From Trichomonas tenax (Eukaryota; Parabasalia; Trichomonadida; Trichomonadidae), in NCBI GenBank assembly GCA_023091735.1, contig JALKBU010000051.1, positions 44,173-108,172 on the forward strand: DNA of 64,000 nt. Direction: 5' to 3'. Position 1 is the first letter of the stretch, and the number at the start of each line of letters is the position of its first letter. Below, one piece after another: positions 58,106 to 64,000 of this stretch. The position numbers and the translations under genes were made by a program. The notes beneath the pieces are model-generated. The model was not told the origin of the DNA. It searched no databases and worked only from the letters and a program-made list of their open reading frames with translations.

Positions 58106-60601
58106 TCACTTGCGATGCTTTTGGACTGTGTACATTGTGAACTTGCTTTCAAGCAGGCCGCATAAGTTCTCTATTGATTCTGTTGATGAATCAGGAAGCC
58201 CGCAAAGATTGACAAGGAACATTCTTGTTTGCTCAAGCTGTTTGCTATATTCTGCGATTTGTTTATCGACTTGAGACTTTACGCTCTGCATAAATGCTTT
58301 TTCTTTCGCATCTAACACTTGTTTCTCATCATCAGCCTTCTTCTGGACCCAAGAAACTTTCATCATCGCAGCCTTTTCGGCCATCTTAGATTTCGCTGCT
58401 TCGCCTCGTGCAGCTTCGAGAAGCTTTGTGAGCCGTTCAACTTCCTGCTTGAGAGCTCCGTTCTCTGCGATTGCACTAGCAGACTCTTCCTTTGCATGCT
58501 CAATTACCGCATTGACGCGAGCATTGAGTGCAGATTCTGTATCGACTTTCTCCTTTGAAAGTTCATCTATGATCCTCTGCGACGAAAGAACTCTTTCTTT
58601 GAGTTTCTCGCGACTGTTCCTAAGCTTCGACTCTACTTCAGTCATTGCTTTAATCTGCTCTTTGAATGATGCGTTCTCGTTATGAAGATTGAGGCATTTG
58701 TCAGCAAGGCAGTCGTTTTCTTTGATGAGAGAATTCGTTCTGTTCTGTATCGCATCGAGCATTGAACAAGTTTCTTTCTGTGCTTTCATCGTATCTTTAA
58801 GTTTAGCTGCCTTATCTTGAAGTTTCTTGCTAAGATCGACAAGCGCATTCTTAGCAATCTGTAGCTCAGATGCGAGGAACTTCAACTGATTTTGGAGTTT
58901 CTCCTTGTCAGTGTTGAGCTTTTCAACATCTTCGGAGTGCTGCTTGACTTCGCTGTCAAGAGTTTCCTTGCATGTGTTGAGCGCTTCTGTCAAGTCTCCG
59001 ATCGCTTTTGATGTTGCTTCTTTGTAATCATTCATTGAAGTGATTAAATCTTCGTTCTGCTTCTTCAACGCAGAGAAAGCAGTTTCGGTAACTTCTGTCT
59101 TCGTCTTGATATCGTCGACAACATTCTCATAACAAGTATCAGGCTTTCCTGTGATTTCCTTGATTGCTGCTTCGAGTTTTTTAATGATTTGCTGTTGAGA
59201 AGCCTTCTCTTGGACGAGATTGAAATTGTCATCATTGAGCTTCCGGAAGTTCTCTATCGGAACTGATTTATTAAGCGCATCATCGAGCTGTGTCTTCAGC
59301 TTCTGATTGTATCTAAGAAGCATGCTATTCAAGTTAGAGATTCCGCAGAAAACAACGAAAAGTTCCTGCAGAGGACGTGTTATAAGATCTTCTGGATTTG
59401 CGAACTTCAAGAATTCATCCAATTGCTTTGATGGAGAGTCTAGTGCACGCGCATCGAAAATGGAGTACTCGTGTGGTATCTCTTCGATGCCAATTTCGAG
59501 CAAATTGTCTTCAATGAACTTTGAAATCTCATTGCATTGGGATTCAAGAATAGAGCGAATGTCTGGTCCAACCTGTTCATCCTCTGATGTGCAGAACTCA
59601 CGAATGAATGTGACTGCATCATCAAGATGTGAAATTGCTGTTTTATAACGTTCGAGAGGAACAAAATTGACTGTGTCAACAGGGACAGCGGCTAGCTCCT
59701 CTTTGAGGCCTTCTATCTGTTTGTTCAATGTGTTTACTTGATTATCAAACGATTTCACAATATTTATCATAAAATCGTTATCATTTTTAATATCTTGTTC
59801 TTTGATGTAAGCTGGAAGAGAGTCCTGCAGTTTTGCTAATGAGGCCTTGCTTTCTTCTTGCATCTGTTTCATTGTTGATAATAATTTCGCATTTTCTTCT
59901 CTGAGCCATTGATTCTCTTTTTTGGTTTTATCCAGAAGCCTATCAAACTCCATGTACATGCTATCGTATTTATGAAGCTGTTCAACTAATTTAATTCTGT
60001 GATCTGACAATTCTTTGATTGTGGTCTGATTTGATTGATTTAATTCTTCAAATATGTTTAAAGCAGCTGTGTTATCGTCGTACTTCTCTGAAAAAGTGAC
60101 TTTTACGTTTTCTTTTTGTACATTTAATTCAGATATTTTGTGTTCTTGCTGTGTAAGTTTGAGTTTTGCATCTTCGATCTGTTTCTGAAGTTGTGTAATT
60201 GTCAAATTCTTGTTATTTATCTCATCTTGAGCTTTAAGATATTTGCTTTTATAATATTTGATTTTGTTATAGGCTTCTTCTGCAACTTTGCGGTTTGCCT
60301 CTTCTTCAACAGCAGCAATTTCAGACTTATTGTAAAGACTATTTAGCTTTGAATTTAATGATAAAATCGTTGCACCGGCTTCATCGAGTTTTTCTTGAGT
60401 TCTCGCGTATTTTTTGAGTATTTTGTTAATTAAAGCCATGTAGTCATCTAGATTAGTTACTTTTTGGCCAATTGCATTTGATAAATGTCTGTAGATTTGT
60501 TTCAGTTCAGAAGACATACTTCCACCCTCTGTGGAATACGATGCGACACTCGTGTAAGAGTATGAGTAGTCTGAAATGCTCTTAGAGTTTGAATCATTCA
60601 T
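58106..60601 (-). CDS. Long coiled-coil protein
   Basis: The 831-residue product is coiled-coil nearly throughout. It begins with a Ser/Tyr-rich tract (SKSISDYSYSYTSVASYS, residues 5-22), then heptads such as ITQLQKQIEDAKLKLTQQEH and QLKFLASELQIAKNALVDLS. One less helical insert lies about residues 335-420. The C-terminus (LFVNLCGLPDSS-like, then LCGLLESKFTMYTVQKHRK) breaks the coil and is basic. There is no motor, GRIP or membrane motif. Proteins of this kind sit in Golgi matrix, centrosome/basal body or cytoskeleton. TTACATGACA (60685-60694) lies 84 bp upstream. Confidence 0.7.
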   Translation of the reverse strand: MNDSNSKSISDYSYSYTSVASYSTEGGSMSSELKQIYRHLSNAIGQKVTNLDDYMALINKILKKYARTQEKLDEAGATILSLNSKLNSLYNKSEIAAVEEEANRKVAEEAYNKIKYYKSKYLKAQDEINNKNLTITQLQKQIEDAKLKLTQQEHKISELNVQKENVKVTFSEKYDDNTAALNIFEELNQSNQTTIKELSDHRIKLVEQLHKYDSMYMEFDRLLDKTKKENQWLREENAKLLSTMKQMQEESKASLAKLQDSLPAYIKEQDIKNDNDFMINIVKSFDNQVNTLNKQIEGLKEELAAVPVDTVNFVPLERYKTAISHLDDAVTFIREFCTSEDEQVGPDIRSILESQCNEISKFIEDNLLEIGIEEIPHEYSIFDARALDSPSKQLDEFLKFANPEDLITRPLQELFVVFCGISNLNSMLLRYNQKLKTQLDDALNKSVPIENFRKLNDDNFNLVQEKASQQQIIKKLEAAIKEITGKPDTCYENVVDDIKTKTEVTETAFSALKKQNEDLITSMNDYKEATSKAIGDLTEALNTCKETLDSEVKQHSEDVEKLNTDKEKLQNQLKFLASELQIAKNALVDLSKKLQDKAAKLKDTMKAQKETCSMLDAIQNRTNSLIKENDCLADKCLNLHNENASFKEQIKAMTEVESKLRNSREKLKERVLSSQRIIDELSKEKVDTESALNARVNAVIEHAKEESASAIAENGALKQEVERLTKLLEAARGEAAKSKMAEKAAMMKVSWVQKKADDEKQVLDAKEKAFMQSVKSQVDKQIAEYSKQLEQTRMFLVNLCGLPDSSTESIENLCGLLESKFTMYTVQKHRK

Positions 60602-60684
60602 TTTTTATTTTAAAATTTTAAACGTTCACCATCAAAATCCCAATTACGTGGCAAATGTCAAAAATAAACATGAAAATTTGTAAA

Positions 60685-60694
60685 TTACATGACA
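60685..60694 (-). promoter_or_regulatory. TTACATGACA motif upstream of the coiled-coil gene
   Basis: One base away from TTACATGTCA, 84 bp before the minus-strand ATG at 60601, followed by AAATGTCAAAAA. It is the same type as at 11551-11560. Confidence 0.4.
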
Positions 60695-60910
60695 AATGTC
60701 AAAAAAATCATGATAATTTTTTAAATATTTTTAACTTTATGCCTCTTTATAGACTTATCAAGACCACATTGCCGAACTTCATTAGGGACAACTGATACAG
60801 CATTGGATATCTCAACTGCTCGATAGAATAAATCTTATTCTCCCCTGAGAATTGTTAAATATTTTCGGATTCTAGAAGTATAATTTAAAACAAAATTAAA
60901 TAATATCAGT

Positions 60911-63310
60911 CTAATTACGAGGTGCAGACTCGTTTTTTCGAGCATCTTCGAATTCTTGCTTCAATGATGGATTCCTAGATTCTATTTCGGTTGCTCTTGG
61001 ATCTTTCTTCACAAGATACACTGCAAATAGAGTTTGATCGTTGCTGCTTTCTATTGAGGCTTTCTCAAGGATGTCAAGGATCTCATCAAATTCATCTGCT
61101 GGAAATCTGCATACATCGAAGAAAAGCGCCCATGAAGCAACTCCAACTGTGATGTTTTTGATGTAATTTGAAACATCTCTATTTTCTTGGCGAAGGACAT
61201 AAATTGAAGGAACCAAAGCTTTGAAATTAAGTAAACCTTGGATAACAGAATCAACATCATTGAGTGGAGATACATCTTCCAAGAATCGCTTAAGATCCAT
61301 TGGTGTCACGTTCGTAATAAGTTTAGATTGGTCAGCGGGAGAGAGTTCTTTCATTACGCGGCGCCATGGAATAAATTTGAACTTCATAAAGTTGGCTTTA
61401 TCTGGAAGTCTCATTGATGTATAAGCAGCAGATATAACATCGGCAAGTTCCTTATCATTGAGAATATTGACGCAATTAAGGACAACTTCTTGATGACATT
61501 CCTTAGTGATTGAAAGAAGAAAAGCATATGAAAAGACATCAATTAATGTACGAGTTCCTTTGTAAAGTTGATAGAAGTATTCGTAAACAGAAATATCGCT
61601 CTTGAAGTAAATAATAAAGTAAGGAGTATATAGGCGATCAATTAAACCAACTTGGTTAAATTTCATTTGGCCTGACAAGAAATAAATTCGTGCGTTATCA
61701 TTGCAAATAACAACACCATTGAAAGAGAAAAGGACGCTTCTAAAAATAATTAGAGCTTTCGTGGCAAGTTGCAGAATTGCAATATCTGGATTCCTTGAAG
61801 TCCAGCAATAGCGGACAGCAGCAGATATTGGCAATCCATTGAAATACGAACATTGACGGTCATTCGTATGCATTATTATTTCATCACCGAAACATAAAAT
61901 GTTCTTTGGTGTGTCAAAGACTTCAACTTTCTCCAAGGAAATAAATCTGTCTTCGATAGGAGCAGGAGTTGGTTCTGCATCAATCTTAATCTTCGTCATG
62001 TGCGTCTGACAACCAACAATCATCTTGTTGTCGTATACTGATATCGTAAGTGGAATATGGTTAATCTCGAAGGTGGAAACAACAGTGAGATCCATATTAT
62101 AAACAGAGGCCGTGTACCAGTCATCACGGCGCTCGCTGAAAACAACTAAATACTTGTCAAAGAAAGCGACATTTTTGACTGTTGTTTTCACAAAATGTGA
62201 ATTCGTGCCATCAGCTTTAATAAGCACAAAACCGCTTGAATTTGCAGCGACATATGTTTGGTCATCGAGTGTTGCTGCGTACCTGATTGGAAAGAGCTCT
62301 GGAGGAAGGTTGTCTGGTAATCCAATTGGCTTTCGATATGCAAATGAATATACTGCTTCAGGAGTGAAGAAAACACTTCTGTTGGACTCAGCAATGTACA
62401 AAACACCTGTTCTATCGAATGTTGAGTAAAACAACTGCTGTATCAATGGATCGAAGTCCATATCAATCGATCCTGCTAACTCTGGAATAAATGTTGTGTT
62501 AAGAGTTCCGGTTTCAGGATAGAAAATAGTGAAACGTCCATTTGCGAATACCATGCAAAGATTCATTCCGTTCTTCGACCACTCGAGCTTAACAATTTTG
62601 TCTGAGCTTGGTTCCAAGATCTTGATGCGGCTCTGCTCGAGGGCATTCAGAATAATGATAAAAACTGAGTTGTTTTCGAGCGCAAAAGCTAATGCATTTC
62701 GCTGCGGATTGAATGATGAGATTGTTGCATGATTTTCATTCTCAAACTTGTAGAGGAACAGAGATTTGCGTAATATCGATGATTCATCGAGAAAAGCAAC
62801 AAAAGGAGATCCGCCCAAAACAGCAGAAAAGTTTCGTGGGTAAATAAACTTCGCAGACTTGAATTTTGTGATTCCTTTTTCGAGATTTAATTCAGAAATT
62901 TGTTTTGCTTCACGATCGAAAAATTGAATTGTCGAATTTGTTTGGCAAATAGCTAAATATCCGTAAGCTGAGAATGTGGTAGTAATCGGAATATCTAAGT
63001 TGTATATTTTTGGCTCCTCAAGGCCATTTTCTGTAAGATTTGATATGAAAACTGTGCCAGAACATGTTCCCCACGCCAAACACGCCTTGTCAAGCCATTG
63101 CACCCAGTAGTTTGGGCCGTATTTGAGCTGTAAATCGCCTGTTCTCGAGTATCTCGCGATTTCGCTGCAGCCATGTTTCGAAGAATCACAGATAATCACT
63201 TCTTCTTGCGATAGAAGGGCGATGTACATGCTCATGGTGTTGGTTTTGATTGAAAAAATGGATTTATAACTTTCCATTTTTCCAATGCAAAAAGGAAAAC
63301 TTTGCGTCAT
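60911..63310 (-). CDS. Beta-propeller/solenoid protein, RIC1-like
   Basis: The 799-residue product has an N-terminal beta-propeller (about 20-420) with weak WD-type strands (ARYSRTGDLQLKYGPNYWV, IVKLEWSKNGMNLCMVFANG followed by RFTIFYPETG). The helical C-terminal part starts at about 560 (LYKGTRTLIDVFSYAFLLSI, LPDKANFMKFKFIPWRRV). The combination and the 'KLEWS.NG..L.VVF.NG.F' strand recall RIC1, which with RGP1 activates the Golgi Rab6/Ypt6. A VPS-type or nuclear-pore propeller-solenoid is also possible. No signal peptide. TGACATGTAA lies 38 bp and TTACGTGTCA 78 bp before the ATG. Confidence 0.4.
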   Translation of the reverse strand: MTQSFPFCIGKMESYKSIFSIKTNTMSMYIALLSQEEVIICDSSKHGCSEIARYSRTGDLQLKYGPNYWVQWLDKACLAWGTCSGTVFISNLTENGLEEPKIYNLDIPITTTFSAYGYLAICQTNSTIQFFDREAKQISELNLEKGITKFKSAKFIYPRNFSAVLGGSPFVAFLDESSILRKSLFLYKFENENHATISSFNPQRNALAFALENNSVFIIILNALEQSRIKILEPSSDKIVKLEWSKNGMNLCMVFANGRFTIFYPETGTLNTTFIPELAGSIDMDFDPLIQQLFYSTFDRTGVLYIAESNRSVFFTPEAVYSFAYRKPIGLPDNLPPELFPIRYAATLDDQTYVAANSSGFVLIKADGTNSHFVKTTVKNVAFFDKYLVVFSERRDDWYTASVYNMDLTVVSTFEINHIPLTISVYDNKMIVGCQTHMTKIKIDAEPTPAPIEDRFISLEKVEVFDTPKNILCFGDEIIMHTNDRQCSYFNGLPISAAVRYCWTSRNPDIAILQLATKALIIFRSVLFSFNGVVICNDNARIYFLSGQMKFNQVGLIDRLYTPYFIIYFKSDISVYEYFYQLYKGTRTLIDVFSYAFLLSITKECHQEVVLNCVNILNDKELADVISAAYTSMRLPDKANFMKFKFIPWRRVMKELSPADQSKLITNVTPMDLKRFLEDVSPLNDVDSVIQGLLNFKALVPSIYVLRQENRDVSNYIKNITVGVASWALFFDVCRFPADEFDEILDILEKASIESSNDQTLFAVYLVKKDPRATEIESRNPSLKQEFEDARKNESAPRN

Positions 63311-63347
63311 TTTTTAAAAATAATCGTCGCATTCTCAATTTCTTTGT

Positions 63348-63397
63348 TGACATGTAATAATATTTTTTGACAAATAAAAATAAAATTTACGTGTCAA
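63348..63397 (-). promoter_or_regulatory. TGACATGTAA and TTACGTGTCA upstream of the RIC1-like gene
   Basis: TGACATGTAA (63348-63357) and TTACGTGTCA (63388-63397) lie 38 and 78 bp before the ATG at 63310. Between them stands TTTTTTGACAAATAAA, an ATG-free spacer. Confidence 0.45.
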
Positions 63398-63829
63398 ATA
63401 TATTTTACATAACAGAAGTTTTGCAAACTCTGGAAAATTTTTGATTTTTTAAATGTTTTTAACATGCCTATATTAGCAAAAAATGAAGAAACTAAAAGGC
63501 TCCGAAGATTGACACGATAATCACTTGGCAATATTCAAAAAGTGATAAAAAATTGAGATAATATTTATAATTTTGTGCAAAACTATTATGAATGTATCCA
63601 ATTGTCTGTGTATTTTGAAAATATGTAAATGAATAATCTTGATATTAAGGCAATAAAAGTTTTAATGAAAAGAAGATTTTTATGAGGGACTGGGACAAAA
63701 TAGAACAACGTGCTTTTCTGACATGTAACTTATTTTTGACCTGTAAAGTCAAAATGTCAAAATAAAGGAAAGTGACGCGTTTGCGCGGGAAAAAATGGAA
63801 AAGTGTCAATAGGTTGAAATGGATTGAAC
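63398..63829. other. Spacer with TGACATGTAA and TGACCTGTAA motifs
   Basis: TGACATGTAA (63719-63728) and TGACCTGTAA (63737-63746) are seen, but no gene follows them in the window on the plus strand. The spacer is AT-rich otherwise. Confidence 0.4.
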
Positions 63830-64000
63830 TCAATGTTGGAAGCCAAAGAAGACTTCATTATGAGTAGTTGTGTCCTCATAGTGAAGGATGACCTGGTGAT
63901 CTAGCAGAGATGCATCCAGATGCCTATTCAAAAGAAGCATGATTCGATGCATGGCGAGGTCGGCCTGAGACTTCCAAAGCCCTCGAGTGGCCAAGCCAGG
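63830..64000 (-). CDS. Possible 3' end of a gene running off the window
   Basis: On the minus strand the last 168 bases are open for 56 codons to a TGA at 63830-63832. They are GC-richer than the spacer (SQADLAMHRIMLLLNRHLDA, then SLLDHQVILHYEDTTTHNEV). The product has no recognised domain. Because both the composition and the open frame begin at the window edge, it may be the end of a gene or mobile element that lies beyond it. The other two minus frames and the plus frames contain stops. Confidence 0.3.
   Translation of the reverse strand, partial: PGLATRGLWKSQADLAMHRIMLLLNRHLDASLLDHQVILHYEDTTTHNEVFFGFQH

Overview
The window looks like nuclear DNA of a trichomonad (Parabasalia), closest in flavour to Tritrichomonas or Trichomonas. 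The reasons are very AT-rich spacers, long intron-free genes packed on both strands, standard stop codons, BspA-like leucine-rich-repeat genes, chlamydial Pmp-like beta-helix surface proteins, a secreted cathepsin L-like protease, a UBL-UBA protein, and eukaryotic housekeeping genes with strongly diverged sequence. The species is an inference; I could not run a search. I saw no rRNA, tRNA, CRISPR array or spliceosomal intron.

Region by region. 0-7.4 kb: signal peptidase complex subunit 3 (5' cut by the window edge), HUS1 of the 9-1-1 checkpoint clamp, an ER GRP170-like HSP70, and a large unrecognised helical protein. 7.6-15 kb: a six-span membrane protein, two Pmp-like surface proteins flanking an APC7-like TPR protein, and a helical unknown. 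15-24 kb: VPS16, a 78-bp hairpin repeat, a WD40 protein, a PDI-like protein with a doubtful start, a casein kinase 1, a CUE-domain protein and a PIAS-type SP-RING protein. 24-31 kb: FANCD2, an LPCAT-like acyltransferase, a decayed ankyrin gene and an MPPED-like phosphoesterase. 30.5-38.9 kb is gene-poor: one RAD23-like gene, a 125-bp duplication, gene relics and repeats. 39-45.5 kb: an AK7-like flagellar adenylate kinase homologue, then a decaying BspA-like cluster with TRAPPC3 inside it. 45.7-51.5 kb: a coiled-coil protein, a uridine-kinase-like enzyme and a small unknown. 52.4-54 kb: a broken, GC-richer pogo-like transposase. 55.3-64 kb: the cysteine protease, a charged/helical protein, a MITE-like element, a long coiled-coil protein, a RIC1-like protein and an open GC-rich stretch running off the end.

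Several genes fit together by pathway: HUS1 and FANCD2 (DNA damage), VPS16, TRAPPC3 and perhaps RIC1 (vesicle traffic), SPC3, the GRP170-like and the PDI-like proteins (ER import and folding), APC7 and RAD23-like (ubiquitin/proteasome), and PIAS-like (SUMO). They are mixed on both strands and show no operon-like order.

The strongest unexplained signal is a short motif, TTACATGTCA or its complement TGACATGTAA with single-base variants. It recurs about 25 times, almost only in spacers and mostly 25-110 bp upstream of start codons. I propose it as a core promoter element. Other signals worth checking are a GRP170/PDI pair with degenerate key motifs, an AK7 with its P-loop lysine replaced, two in-frame TAG codons in a Q-rich tail, and a small MITE family.
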